A stretch of 64,000 nucleotides of DNA, taken from JBOGTC01 sp050692055 (GTDB lineage Bacteria; Chloroflexota; Limnocylindria; QHBO01). Under the pieces are notes generated by a model. That model was given only the letters and a program-made list of their open reading frames with translations. It was not told the origin of the DNA and made no database searches. Positions 17,208-26,353 of the stretch are shown here, piece after piece (the first letter of the stretch is position 1; every line of letters begins with the position of its first letter). Location of the stretch: positions 7,202-71,201 of the forward strand of contig JBOGTC010000013.1 of NCBI GenBank assembly GCA_050692055.1, written 5' to 3'. Made by a program: the position numbers and the translations under genes.

Positions 17208-18185
17208 CTATCGAGTTGCCTCACCCCAGATTGAAAGGTCCAGCCCCGTGAGCTGTGCGAGCCTTCGGTTGTCCGGGGCAAACTCGCTGTCCAGGCGGGC
17301 CAGGACGGCGCGTTCCTCGTCGGACCGGTCGCCGGAGCCGACTCGGAAGTTGAGAGCCGCGTACGGCGCTTTGAGCGCCCTGTGCGCGCGCTTCTTGAAC
17401 CGGCCAGCGGGGATCATGCGACCAAGGGACAGCCTGAGCCGGTGGAGGCGCGAAGAACGCGTGCGAACCGTGGGCTTCTTCCGCAGGAATGGATACGAAT
17501 CGTAGTAGCTGGGCTCGAGACCGAGATGCGTGGCAAGGTCACGCATGAACCGTCGCTCGTCCCTGATCATGTGCTCGAAGAGGAGCAGCTGGATCCGGCC
17601 AGGTGGGAAATGCTCCAGCCAACGCTCGAGGTAGTCCACGTAGCGGCTCTGCGTGATCGCCCATCTCGTCAGATCAGTGAGCCGGCCCTGGTCCTCGCGA
17701 GCCGCAAGCTCAACGAACTGCGCGAACGTGATCGAGCGGTCGAGCGTTGCCAGGTTGTTGCGAGCGTACTCGTAGAACGAGTAGACCCGTTCGGACGGCT
17801 TGCGCAGCAGGAAGATCACCCGCGGCTTGGACTCGAGCTGCGCGAGCATCTCGCGCGCGGTCTCCTGGTAGATGTAGCCCGGAGTGCCCTCGAGAATCAC
17901 CCTGCTGGAACTGACATCGCAGTGCTCGAAGTAGGACGCATAGGCGCCGAGGCCATGATCCGCATAGTTGCTCCGCGCGTTGAAGGTCGGCCACTCCCGA
18001 TCCATGAAGAAGTACGTCTCCTTGACGCTCGACGCGCAGACGTCAGGGTGGTCGGCGAGCCAGGCGAACACGGACGTCGTCCCGCACTTTGGCGCTCCGG
18101 CGATCACGACGTTCGGCAGCAGTAGCCGAGCTGCCTTCCGGGCGATCAGTGCATCAGCGCGGATCACAGGCATGCGCGCATCCAC
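17208..18185 (-). CDS. PAPS-dependent sulfotransferase 1
   Basis: 325 residues. The 5'-phosphosulfate loop is GAPKCGTTSVFAWL near residue 31 and the 3'-phosphate-binding motif is RKPSERVYSFY; both are hallmarks of the Sulfotransfer_1 fold. The enzyme should move sulfate from PAPS to a sugar hydroxyl. It is clearly paralogous to the gene at 20361-21299 (shared SVKETYF/SVKETHY, NYADHGL, EFAPxNRRLA). No signal peptide, so it acts in the cytoplasm on lipid-linked or nucleotide-linked sugars. An internal ATG at 18173 is an alternative start. Confidence 0.9.
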   Translation of the reverse strand: MDARMPVIRADALIARKAARLLLPNVVIAGAPKCGTTSVFAWLADHPDVCASSVKETYFFMDREWPTFNARSNYADHGLGAYASYFEHCDVSSSRVILEGTPGYIYQETAREMLAQLESKPRVIFLLRKPSERVYSFYEYARNNLATLDRSITFAQFVELAAREDQGRLTDLTRWAITQSRYVDYLERWLEHFPPGRIQLLLFEHMIRDERRFMRDLATHLGLEPSYYDSYPFLRKKPTVRTRSSRLHRLRLSLGRMIPAGRFKKRAHRALKAPYAALNFRVGSGDRSDEERAVLARLDSEFAPDNRRLAQLTGLDLSIWGEATR

Positions 18186-18297
18186 ACGACGATCTCCATC
18201 CGCCCGATGAGCGAGAAATGCTTCAAGGGATCCTCGGAGTCAATAACATGACTCGGCCACCAATCTCACGCTGGTCATTGTGGGAGTCCCACAGGGT

Positions 18298-19149
18298 ATG
18301 CGCAGGACACTTCTTCGCTCGATTCGCCGTGCGGCGAAGGAGGCGATCGACACGGCAGGTGCCCTTACGAGTCGGGCGCGGACGGATCCTGACTTCATCA
18401 TCATTGGCGCTCAGAAGGCCGGCACGACGTCGCTCTACCGCTACCTGTGCAGCCATCCTCGAATCAAGTCCGCGCGGCGAAAGGAGATCCACTACTTCGA
18501 CTGGAACTATGGTAGAGGCAGGGCCTGGTACCGAGGTCATTTTCCATGGTCCTGGGGGTCGACGGTCGGCAGGGGTCGCGAGTGGCTGACGGGCGAAGCG
18601 TCTCCATACTATCTCCATCACCCCCTGGTCCCTGGACGCGTGGCGCACGATCTCCCAGGGGCCAAGCTCATCGTCCTTCTCCGCAATCCCGTGGATCGGG
18701 CCTTTTCGCATTACCAGCACGAGAGGGTTCGCGGACACGAGCCGCTTTCCTTCGAGGACGCGATCGCGGCGGAAGCCGATCGCCTGGCGACGGAGTTCGG
18801 AAGGTTGAGCACCGATCCTTCCTACCGGAGCCGCAACGACGAGAGGCACTCGTATCTCGCTCGAGGCGTGTACGCCGATCAGCTCACTCGATGGTGGTCC
18901 GAGATCCACCGAGATCGCTTCATCATCCTTCGGACCGAGGACCTGGCAGGCGACCCCCGCGCCACGCTGAACAGAGTCCTGGGATTCCTGGGCCTGGAGG
19001 CAGTCGACCGCGCGCGCTTTCCGCGCTTCCTTGAGGGAAGATACGGGGCAGCGATGGAGCCGCGCACGAGAGCAAGGCTGGTCGAATACTTCCATCCGCA
19101 CAACGAGCGCCTCGAAACTCTCCTGGGTACGCGTCAAGACTGGGATTGA
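18298..19149 (+). CDS. PAPS-dependent sulfotransferase 2
   Basis: 283 residues from ATG 18298, with GGGAG 10 nt upstream; a GTG at 18280 would add six residues. PAPS loop GAQKAGTTSLYRYL, 3'-phosphate motif RNPVDRAFSHYQHE, and the C-terminal LxRxxEDLAGDP/RVLGFLGLE pattern of the heparan-sulfate-sulfotransferase-like subgroup. It differs from the two minus-strand paralogues, so it probably modifies another position or residue. Divergent from sulfotransferase 1 across 112 bp that must hold both promoters. Confidence 0.9.
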   Translation: MRRTLLRSIRRAAKEAIDTAGALTSRARTDPDFIIIGAQKAGTTSLYRYLCSHPRIKSARRKEIHYFDWNYGRGRAWYRGHFPWSWGSTVGRGREWLTGEASPYYLHHPLVPGRVAHDLPGAKLIVLLRNPVDRAFSHYQHERVRGHEPLSFEDAIAAEADRLATEFGRLSTDPSYRSRNDERHSYLARGVYADQLTRWWSEIHRDRFIILRTEDLAGDPRATLNRVLGFLGLEAVDRARFPRFLEGRYGAAMEPRTRARLVEYFHPHNERLETLLGTRQDWD

Positions 19150-19166
19150 CTCTCGGTGCTGGAATC

Positions 19167-20282
19167 TCAATGGTGCGACGCGAGCAAGTCCGCATAGACC
19201 CGTTCGGTCGCCTCGATGAAGGCTGCCATCGAATAACGCTCCGCGACCAGTCGGCGGCCGCGCTCACCCATGGCGGCTGTGACGCGCGGCTGCCCCAAGA
19301 GGTGCTTGATTGCATCCGCCAGGCGCTCGCTGTCGGCGGGCGGGACGAGCAGGCCGTGCTCGCCCGTCGTCACGATCTCCGGAATCCCGCCAACGCTGCT
19401 GGCCACCACCGGGCGACCATGCACGAGTGACTCGAGCAGGACGATGCCGAACTCCTCCTGCAATGACGGCAAGACGGTGAATTGGCAGAGCGCGATGAGA
19501 TCGGAGACGTCATTCCTCGCTCCCAGGAACTTGACGTGCCCTGACAGTCCGAGCTGCCGGGTTCGCTCCTCAAGCTCGGCCCGATCCTCGCCATCCCCGA
19601 TGAGCAGGAGGCAGACGTCAGGGTGGGTGCTCGTGACCGAAGCCAGGGCCTCGAGGAGATACCGCTGGCCCTTTCTCTTCCGCAGGCGGGCGACACACCC
19701 GATGAGCGGCGTCTCGGAGCCGATCCCGAGCTCGTCGAGCAACGCCCTGCGCTGTACCGCGGTGAGCTCAACAGGCATCTCCATCCCCATGGGGATCACT
19801 CGTATCCGCCCCGGATCGACGCCGTACCTCTCAATGGCATGTCGCTCGACGGCCTGGCTGAGCACGATGAGGCGCTCGCCCATGCCTGCCGCAGTGAGTC
19901 GACGCTGATCGTTGCGGATCTCATGGATCGTGGATACCAGGCGCGTCCCGGTCAGCCGCGCCACCAGCCTGCCGATGAGTGCCGCGTAGCGGTGGTGCGA
20001 GTTGATGAGCTGGATGCGCTCCCGACGCACCAGCCGGGCCAGCCGAATGGATGTCGGCACCAGATCCACGACGTTCGGAGTGGAGCGCGACGGCCCGAGG
20101 TAGGGTGAGAGGCGGAAGTCGGTACGCTGCTCCGCGACATCGTGGATCCTTGCATCCCACGCACCGCCGCCGCTGACCACCATCACGCGATGACCGCGCT
20201 CCACCAGCCCCTGGCTCAGGCGGACGATGTACTCAGTCGCTCCACCCACCGGCAGGGATGGGCGAATCTGCAGGATGTTCAT
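19167..20282 (-). CDS. GT4-family glycosyltransferase
   Basis: 371 residues, GT-B fold. The N-terminal RPSLPVGGATEYIVRL glycine loop and C-terminal EEFGIVLLESLVHGRPVVAS (EX7E motif) are typical of retaining GT4 enzymes. VARLRKRKGQ and the GDGEDRAELE segment bind the nucleotide-sugar diphosphate. Cytoplasmic, adding one sugar to the lipid-linked repeat unit. Lies between two sulfotransferase genes on the same strand as both minus-strand sulfotransferases, and likely shares their transcript. Confidence 0.93.
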   Translation of the reverse strand: MNILQIRPSLPVGGATEYIVRLSQGLVERGHRVMVVSGGGAWDARIHDVAEQRTDFRLSPYLGPSRSTPNVVDLVPTSIRLARLVRRERIQLINSHHRYAALIGRLVARLTGTRLVSTIHEIRNDQRRLTAAGMGERLIVLSQAVERHAIERYGVDPGRIRVIPMGMEMPVELTAVQRRALLDELGIGSETPLIGCVARLRKRKGQRYLLEALASVTSTHPDVCLLLIGDGEDRAELEERTRQLGLSGHVKFLGARNDVSDLIALCQFTVLPSLQEEFGIVLLESLVHGRPVVASSVGGIPEIVTTGEHGLLVPPADSERLADAIKHLLGQPRVTAAMGERGRRLVAERYSMAAFIEATERVYADLLASHH

Positions 20283-20360
20283 TGCGTCCTTCGCAGGATC
20301 GTCCCGGCGGCGCTGGCAGGTACGGTCGCCGTCACTGGCGACCGCGGACAGCTTGCCGGG

Positions 20361-21299
20361 TTATGCCCAGGCGGACAGGTCCAGACCCGTCTGCTCCGCG
20401 AGCCGCCGATTGAGCGGTGCGAACTCCGCGTCCAGCTCCTTCAGCACCCGGACATCATCGTCTGACCTGGCTTGCTGCCCGCGTCGTACGTTCATCGCAG
20501 TGTATGGCCGGGTCAGTGCCTTGCGAAGGGCACGCTTCAGTGAGCTCCTCGGCAAGAGCCGCCCCATCCTCAGTCTGGTTCGCTGCAGCATCTGGAGGCG
20601 GACGTTGTAGGTCTGCTTCTTTCGGGGGAAGTGGTAATCCGCGTAGTACCCCTGGTCGATGCCAAGCGCCGCAGCCACGCTGCGCATGAAAGCCGACTGA
20701 TCTGCCTGCAGAGCCTCGAAGAGGAAGAGATGCAGGTTCTGCGGCGGAAACCTGGACAGCCAGTCGCCCAGGTAGTCACTGTACCGACTGAACTGGATCC
20801 CGTACTCGGACCACGCCTCGCGTTCCACTCGCTCCACCCCGCCTGGAACCGACTGAAATGAACCTGCGCCGGTCCGAAGCATCGACACGAAGTCTCGGAA
20901 TGTCGTGGCCGGGCTGATGATCGCCATGTTGTTGCGGGCGTACTGGTAGAAGGAATACGTGCGTTCCGAGGGCTTGCGAAGCACGAAGACGACCTGGGGT
21001 GCCGGGTCCAGGCTGGAGAGGACCTCCAGGGCGGTTCTACGGTACAGGTACTCGGGCGTGGCTTCGAGGATGACCTGGGCCCGGGCAGGATCGCAATGCG
21101 CGAAGAATGATTCGTAGCCGGCGAGTCCGTGATCCGCGTAGTTACACGCAGGATTGAATAGCGGTGTTCCGCGATCGACCAGGTAGTGGGTCTCCTTCAC
21201 GCTGGCGCCGCATACCTGCGGATGGTCGTTCAGCCACGCAAACAGCGAGGTCGTGCCCGACTTCGGTGCTCCAGCGATCACGACGTTTGGCAGAGTCAT
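20361..21299 (-). CDS. PAPS-dependent sulfotransferase 3
   Basis: 312 residues. PAPS loop GAPKSGTTSLFAWL begins at residue ~9 and the 3'-phosphate motif is RKPSERTYSFYQYARNN. Conserved blocks are shared along its whole length with sulfotransferase 1, so the two come from duplication. The start ATG is 8 residues before the P-loop; sulfotransferase 1 has ~20 extra residues there. It lies 78 nt upstream of the GT4 gene and 16 nt downstream of the propeller protein D gene, all on the minus strand. Confidence 0.9.
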   Translation of the reverse strand: MTLPNVVIAGAPKSGTTSLFAWLNDHPQVCGASVKETHYLVDRGTPLFNPACNYADHGLAGYESFFAHCDPARAQVILEATPEYLYRRTALEVLSSLDPAPQVVFVLRKPSERTYSFYQYARNNMAIISPATTFRDFVSMLRTGAGSFQSVPGGVERVEREAWSEYGIQFSRYSDYLGDWLSRFPPQNLHLFLFEALQADQSAFMRSVAAALGIDQGYYADYHFPRKKQTYNVRLQMLQRTRLRMGRLLPRSSLKRALRKALTRPYTAMNVRRGQQARSDDDVRVLKELDAEFAPLNRRLAEQTGLDLSAWA

Positions 21300-21315
21300 A
21301 CGGACTGGCTGATTC

Positions 21316-23394
21316 TCACGTTCCGCCCTGGGTCACCACCAGCTGCGGCGGCTGGCTGCCCTCGCTGCTGCTGTACCACGTTGCGGGCTTGGCGGTCCCG
21401 ACCAGGACGAAGCTGTAGGTGCCGTCGGCGCCGATGCTGCTGGTCACGTCGAGCTCGACCCAGATCCCGCCGGTCGTGGCGCCGGCGCTGTCGAGCACGG
21501 CCCCGCTGCTGCCCGGGCGCGTGTTCCAGGTGATGGTGGCCTCATCCCAGTCGTTGCTGGCCGCGGCATAGAGGTCACCGCCGCCGGGGCTGGCCTGGAC
21601 CACGAACAGGCGCAGCGTGGCGCTGCTGACCGTGTCGGTCAGTCCGGCGACGCTGAACTTGAGGTAGGAGTCGGAGTTGTTGTCCGGATTGCCATCGCTG
21701 AAGGCGCGCAGGATGGTGTCGTTGCCGTAGTTGGCGTTGGGCGCGGGGCCGCGCACGGTGGCGTCGTCGGTGGGGGTGAAGATCAGCGGCTCGCCGCCAC
21801 CACTGCCGTCGGTGACGGTGATGGTGACGGTGGCGATGTTGCTGTCGTCGGTCCCGTCGTTGGCGGTGTAGGTGAAGGCGTAGTCGCCGCTGAAGCCCGG
21901 CTCGGGGGTGTAGCTGAAGGAGCCATCGGCGTTGAGCGTCACGTCGTCGCCCGGATCGCTGACCTCGGTCGCGGTCAGCGGGTCGCCGTCGGCGTCGGTG
22001 TCGTTGGCCAGCACGCCGGGAGCGGCCACGTTGAGGGTCGTGTCCTGCGGGGTGCTGTAGCTGTCGTCGGCCGCCACCGGCGCGCTGTTGGGCGGCGGCT
22101 CGCCACCTGGATCCTCCACGCCGTTGCAGCCGGCAGTCGTCAGCGCGTTGTGGTGGTGCCAGTAGCGCTCTGCACTGCCGGCCGCCATGACCACCAGCCC
22201 CGTCGTGCTGTTGACGTTCTGCTTGGCGGAGGTGGCGTTGTTCATGGTGTGGGACGCATCGCGCAGGACCGGCTCACCCAGCCCGGCGGGGAAGCTCATG
22301 CCGTTGCGCGCGGCGTCCATGTTGGTGGTCTTGCAGTAGATGGTCTGCCCCACGCTGTTCGACGTCGGCGAGGTGGCGAACAGGTGGACCAGCCGGTTCG
22401 TCGTGTCGAGCATGACGATGGGCCGGGTGTGATCGTCCTGCTCGGTCCCGAACACCGCGGCATCCCACCAGCCCTCGCTGCGGTCGTAGCGCAGCAGGAC
22501 GACGAGCGGGTCCGGGTTGTTGGAGCGGCTGGTCTTGATGGCGGCGAAGACGCGGTCGCTGTTGGGATCGGCCTGCAGCGACTTGAGGTTGATGTGGTCA
22601 TCGGCGTCACCGCCGGCGCTGCCGTAGGCGACGCTGGCCACCTCCCAGGTCGTGTCGGCGCCGGCATCGAGATGCACGGAGAAGTACATCCGGCTGTCGG
22701 GCTGGTGGCTCCACATGACGCCGATCTTGTTGCCGTCGAAGGCGACGACCGAGGCGATGTCGTCGCTGTTGAGGCCGGTCGCGCCGGTGACCGGCAGCGT
22801 GAACTCGGCGCCCCAGGTCGCATCGTCGGTGGTCGAGCGATTGACCTTGACCTCGCCGCCGGCCTCCCAGGCCGCCCACAGCTGTCCGGTCGAGTCACGG
22901 TCGATGGTCAGCGTCTCGGGGTTGGTACCGGTGATCTGGGCCAGGTGGTTCGCCGTCCCGGCGCCGGCGTCGTTGGTGTAGGTGTCGGTGTCGGCGTTGT
23001 AGCTGAAGCGGAACAGGCGGCCGCCGCCGCTGCCACGGGAGGCCACGTACAGCTTGCCCGTGGCCTGGTGCCAGAGCGTGTCGGCCCGCGAGCCCGCTCG
23101 GGTGTCGATCGGCACGCCGGTGTCGGTCCACTGCTGGGTCGTCGCATTGAGACGATGGATGCGGTGCGCTGCGCCGGCAGGGCTGTACATGACCGCCCAC
23201 CAGTGCCCGTCGTTCCACCACAGCTTGCTCTCCGGCTTCTCGCCGGTCGCGGCGCCGCCAACGCCGGTATTGGAAGGACCCTCCCAGCCGAAGTCGCCGG
23301 TGTCCGCCGCGACGGCGGCGGGCAGCATGTTGAGCGCGACGACCAGCGCCAGGACAAAGACCGGCCGGCACCGCCGGAACAGCGAAGGGCACAT
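21316..23394 (-). CDS. Secreted propeller protein D with cadherin-like and DNRLRE-like domains
   Basis: 692 residues from ATG 23394, which gives a clean signal peptide (~1-29); longer readings lack one. The ~31-435 domain has the family motifs EKPESKLWWNDGHWW, RIHRLNATTQQW, DDIASVVAFDGNKIGVMWSH and DDHINLKSL. Then follows a cadherin/Big-type domain (~441-545: APVAADDSYSTPQDTTL, VLANDTDADGDPLT, FTYTANDGT), and finally a DNRLRE-like beta-sandwich (~550-692: DDATVRGPAPNANYGND, SYLKFSVAGL, DWDEATITWNTRP). Fully secreted, with no membrane or SLH anchor, so it may sit in the exopolysaccharide matrix. First gene of a minus-strand run with two sulfotransferases and a GT4. Confidence 0.85.
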   Translation of the reverse strand: MCPSLFRRCRPVFVLALVVALNMLPAAVAADTGDFGWEGPSNTGVGGAATGEKPESKLWWNDGHWWAVMYSPAGAAHRIHRLNATTQQWTDTGVPIDTRAGSRADTLWHQATGKLYVASRGSGGGRLFRFSYNADTDTYTNDAGAGTANHLAQITGTNPETLTIDRDSTGQLWAAWEAGGEVKVNRSTTDDATWGAEFTLPVTGATGLNSDDIASVVAFDGNKIGVMWSHQPDSRMYFSVHLDAGADTTWEVASVAYGSAGGDADDHINLKSLQADPNSDRVFAAIKTSRSNNPDPLVVLLRYDRSEGWWDAAVFGTEQDDHTRPIVMLDTTNRLVHLFATSPTSNSVGQTIYCKTTNMDAARNGMSFPAGLGEPVLRDASHTMNNATSAKQNVNSTTGLVVMAAGSAERYWHHHNALTTAGCNGVEDPGGEPPPNSAPVAADDSYSTPQDTTLNVAAPGVLANDTDADGDPLTATEVSDPGDDVTLNADGSFSYTPEPGFSGDYAFTYTANDGTDDSNIATVTITVTDGSGGGEPLIFTPTDDATVRGPAPNANYGNDTILRAFSDGNPDNNSDSYLKFSVAGLTDTVSSATLRLFVVQASPGGGDLYAAASNDWDEATITWNTRPGSSGAVLDSAGATTGGIWVELDVTSSIGADGTYSFVLVGTAKPATWYSSSEGSQPPQLVVTQGGT

Positions 23395-23597
23395 TGGCGG
23401 ACATTCTCCCCTATCCTGTCTACCGAGCAAGCGGCGCCGCCCGTCAGCTGCCCGGCGATGCGTCGTGGACGCGACGCTGAGGCCCATTGTACTCGGGCGG
23501 GTCGCGGTGGCGAGGGGTGGACTACCGCGCGAGCAAGGAGCATCGGCGTGCAATGTGAACGACGGCTGAACCGATTGATGCCTTCCCAATCGCCGGC

Positions 23598-25157
23598 ATG
23601 AATCGGTCCGTCGAATCCGAGGAGTCGGCGACCCAACGCCCCAGGCCGGAGGCCAGAACGACCAGGCGGCAGATTCGCGGATCGAGCCTTCTGCTGATCG
23701 GGCGCGGCCTCTCAATGGCGGTCAATTTCGGCGTCCAGATCCTGATCGTCCGCTACTTCTCGAAGCCGGAGTTCGGCGCCTACGCCTACGCCCTCTCCGT
23801 GGTCAATGTGGCTTACACGTTCGTGACCTTCGGTCTGGACCGCGCGGTGACGCGTTTCGTGCCGATCTACGAGGAGCAGGGAGCCTACGCCAAGCTCTTC
23901 GGCACGCTCGCCCTCGCATTCGGCGCGGTCCTCTCGCTGGGAACCCTGGCGCTCATCGCCATCTATGGGCTGCGGGGCTGGATCGAGGATGCCCTCATCG
24001 GCGACCCGCTCGTCCTCAGCGTCCTGGTCGTCCTGATCCTGATGGCGCCCATACGGGCGCTGGGCGACGTCTTCCTGGGGTTGATGGCCGTCTTCGCCAG
24101 CCCGCGCGCGATCTTCTTCCGACGTCACATCCTTCCACCGCTGCTGCGGGCGGTCCTGGTGGGCGTGCTGATTGCCGGCCAGTTCGACGTCGTCTTCTTT
24201 GCCGCCGGTACCGTCGTCACGTCCATCATCGGCTCGCTGGCGTATGTCGTCGTCCTGGCCAACGTGATGCGACGGCGCGGTCTCTTCGGCCGCTTTGATC
24301 GAGCCAGCTTACGGATTCCGTTTCGCGAGGTGCTCGGCTTCACGGTTCCGCTGCTGACGAGCGACCTCGTGTTCGTCGTCATGCACGCCTCGGACGCGTT
24401 GCTGCTCGGGTATTTTCACAATGCGCAGGCGGTGGCCGAGTTCCGGGTTGTGCAGCCGGCCGCCGACCTCAACGTCCTGGTGATGGGCAGCTTCACGCTT
24501 CTCTTCACGCCAATGGCCGCGCGCCTCTTCGCTCGACACGATCACGCTGGGATCCATGAGCTGTACTGGCGTACTGCAGCGTGGATGGCCATCCTGTCCC
24601 TTCCGATCTTTCTGCTGACCTTCTCACTTGCTGGCGATGTTGTCGTGGCTCTGTACGGGGATCCGTATCAGGCGTCGGGTGTGTACCTCACGCTGCTGGC
24701 GCTGGGCTACTACTTCAATGCCGCGCTGGGGTTCAACGGCCTGACGCTCAAGGTCTTCGGAAAAGTACGCTACGTCGTCATCATCAACCTGGCGGTGGCG
24801 GTCCTCAACGTGGCGCTCAACCTTCTCCTGATTCCGTCGTTCGGGGCGCTCGGAGCAGCCATCGGCACCCTGATCGCCATGGTGGTCCACAATTTCCTCA
24901 AGCAGGCCGGGCTTCAGCTCGTTGCCGGACTGTCCATCTTCGACCCCGAGTATGCACGCCTGTATGCGCTCATCGCCCTCAGCTCGGTTGGGCTACTCGC
25001 GATCCAGCTGCTGCTCCACCCACCCCTCTACATCGGCTTCGTGCTCGCGGCTGGCATATCGCTGGCCGTCACCGTGCTGAACCGGAAGCTGCTCGACGTG
25101 CCGCGGACATTCCCCGAGCTGCTTCGCATCCCGCTGGTGCGCAGGATCTTCGGCTGA
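23598..25157 (+). CDS. wzx: Wzx-type polysaccharide flippase (MOP superfamily)
   Basis: 519 residues with 12 to 14 predicted membrane helices after a ~28-residue basic N-terminus. RGSSLLLIGRGLSMAVNFGVQ and YFSKPEFGAYAYALSV match the N-terminal signature of polysaccharide transporters. It should flip the undecaprenyl-linked repeat unit to the outer face of the membrane. It is divergent from propeller protein D across ~200 bp and is followed two bases later by a GT4 gene. Confidence 0.92.
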   Translation: MNRSVESEESATQRPRPEARTTRRQIRGSSLLLIGRGLSMAVNFGVQILIVRYFSKPEFGAYAYALSVVNVAYTFVTFGLDRAVTRFVPIYEEQGAYAKLFGTLALAFGAVLSLGTLALIAIYGLRGWIEDALIGDPLVLSVLVVLILMAPIRALGDVFLGLMAVFASPRAIFFRRHILPPLLRAVLVGVLIAGQFDVVFFAAGTVVTSIIGSLAYVVVLANVMRRRGLFGRFDRASLRIPFREVLGFTVPLLTSDLVFVVMHASDALLLGYFHNAQAVAEFRVVQPAADLNVLVMGSFTLLFTPMAARLFARHDHAGIHELYWRTAAWMAILSLPIFLLTFSLAGDVVVALYGDPYQASGVYLTLLALGYYFNAALGFNGLTLKVFGKVRYVVIINLAVAVLNVALNLLLIPSFGALGAAIGTLIAMVVHNFLKQAGLQLVAGLSIFDPEYARLYALIALSSVGLLAIQLLLHPPLYIGFVLAAGISLAVTVLNRKLLDVPRTFPELLRIPLVRRIFG

Positions 25158-25159
25158 TC

Positions 25160-26353
25160 ATGCGCATCCTGTACATCACGGACGCCTTTCCGTGGCCGCT
25201 CACCAGCGGCCACCTTCGGCACTATCACCTGATCAGGGGCTTGTCCCGGCGTCACTCGGTGAGCCTGCTGTCCATTGTTGGCGCTGACTTCGATCACCGT
25301 CGCAGCGATGCGCTGCGACCCTTCGCCGAGCGCATCCATACGTTCCCGACGACGGGACGCCGGCCGCCGACCCAGCTGCGCTCCGCCCTGCCATCTCGTG
25401 CCGTGGCGGCCGCGGAGCAGCTGGCACGCGAGGCGCTGGAGCTCACCAAGGACGGCGGCTTCGACGTCTGCCTCCTGACCGGCAGGCGCGCCTACCCGGC
25501 GCTCTCACGCCTGGCGGACATCCCGTTGGTGGCGGACGTGTGCGACGCAACCTCGAGCCGGATGCGCGGCGCGCTGAGCCACGCCGGCGGCTCCAGCAGG
25601 CCGCTGCTCTATCTGCGGTACCTCTGGGCAAGGCATGCCGAGCGTCAGGTGATCGCACGGGCAGAGCATCTCGTCTTCGCATCGCCGCGGGACCGCGATG
25701 CGCTGGTCGATCGCAGGACGCGAGGCCACGCCGCGATCGTGCCGAACGGAGTCGACGACGACTATTGGCGTCGGAGCACGACGCGGCTGGGCAGTCACGA
25801 GGTCGTCTTCACGGGCGCGATGAGCTACCCACCGAATGCGGATGCGGCCGTCTACCTGATCCGCGAGATCATGCCCCGGGTTCAACGAGAGGTGCCCGAG
25901 GCGAGCCTGTCGATCGTTGGCCGCGATCCGACACCCGAGCTGGTGGCTGCCGGCAGCCGCCATGGTGCCACCGTGACCGGCTACGTCGACGACATGCGCC
26001 CTCACCTGGAGCGCGCGGCCGTCTTCGCGGCGCCGCTGCGCTTCGGTTCAGGAATCCAGAACAAGCTCCTCGAGGCGATGGCGATGGAGGTGCCGGTGGT
26101 GGCATCACCGCTGGCGGGCGAAGGGCTCACGACCGAGGACGGGGCGTTGCCACCCATCGGCCTGGCCGAGGATGCCGGAGAGTTCGCCCGGCAGCTCGTG
26201 ACCCATCTGCGCAGCGATCAGCCCGAACCGAGCCGGCTCGGGCGCGCGTTCGTGCAGCAGCACTTCAGCTGGCCCAGCAGCGTCGAGCGGCTCGAAGCTG
26301 TTCTCAACCGCGCCGGAGCACCAACCGAGCAGCGTTCCAGCAGTCAGCGATGA
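25160..26353 (+). CDS. GT4-family glycosyltransferase
   Basis: 397 residues; ATG 25160 lies two bases after the flippase stop. N-terminal MRILYITDAFPWPLTSGHLR and C-terminal RFGSGIQNKLLEAMAMEVPV (EX7E-type) define a GT-B GT4 enzyme. It resembles the sugar transferases of exosortase-linked polysaccharide loci and the GT at 33542 (shared GAMSYPPN/GAMAYAPN and SIVGRDPTP/AIVGRDPAP). Its 3' end overlaps the convergent ATP-grasp gene by 50 bp. Confidence 0.92.
   Translation: MRILYITDAFPWPLTSGHLRHYHLIRGLSRRHSVSLLSIVGADFDHRRSDALRPFAERIHTFPTTGRRPPTQLRSALPSRAVAAAEQLAREALELTKDGGFDVCLLTGRRAYPALSRLADIPLVADVCDATSSRMRGALSHAGGSSRPLLYLRYLWARHAERQVIARAEHLVFASPRDRDALVDRRTRGHAAIVPNGVDDDYWRRSTTRLGSHEVVFTGAMSYPPNADAAVYLIREIMPRVQREVPEASLSIVGRDPTPELVAAGSRHGATVTGYVDDMRPHLERAAVFAAPLRFGSGIQNKLLEAMAMEVPVVASPLAGEGLTTEDGALPPIGLAEDAGEFARQLVTHLRSDQPEPSRLGRAFVQQHFSWPSSVERLEAVLNRAGAPTEQRSSSQR

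Noticed and set aside
22150..23601. Plus-strand open frame of about 480 codons opposite propeller protein D
   Set aside because: No motif, and the minus strand encodes a protein with paralogues elsewhere in the window.
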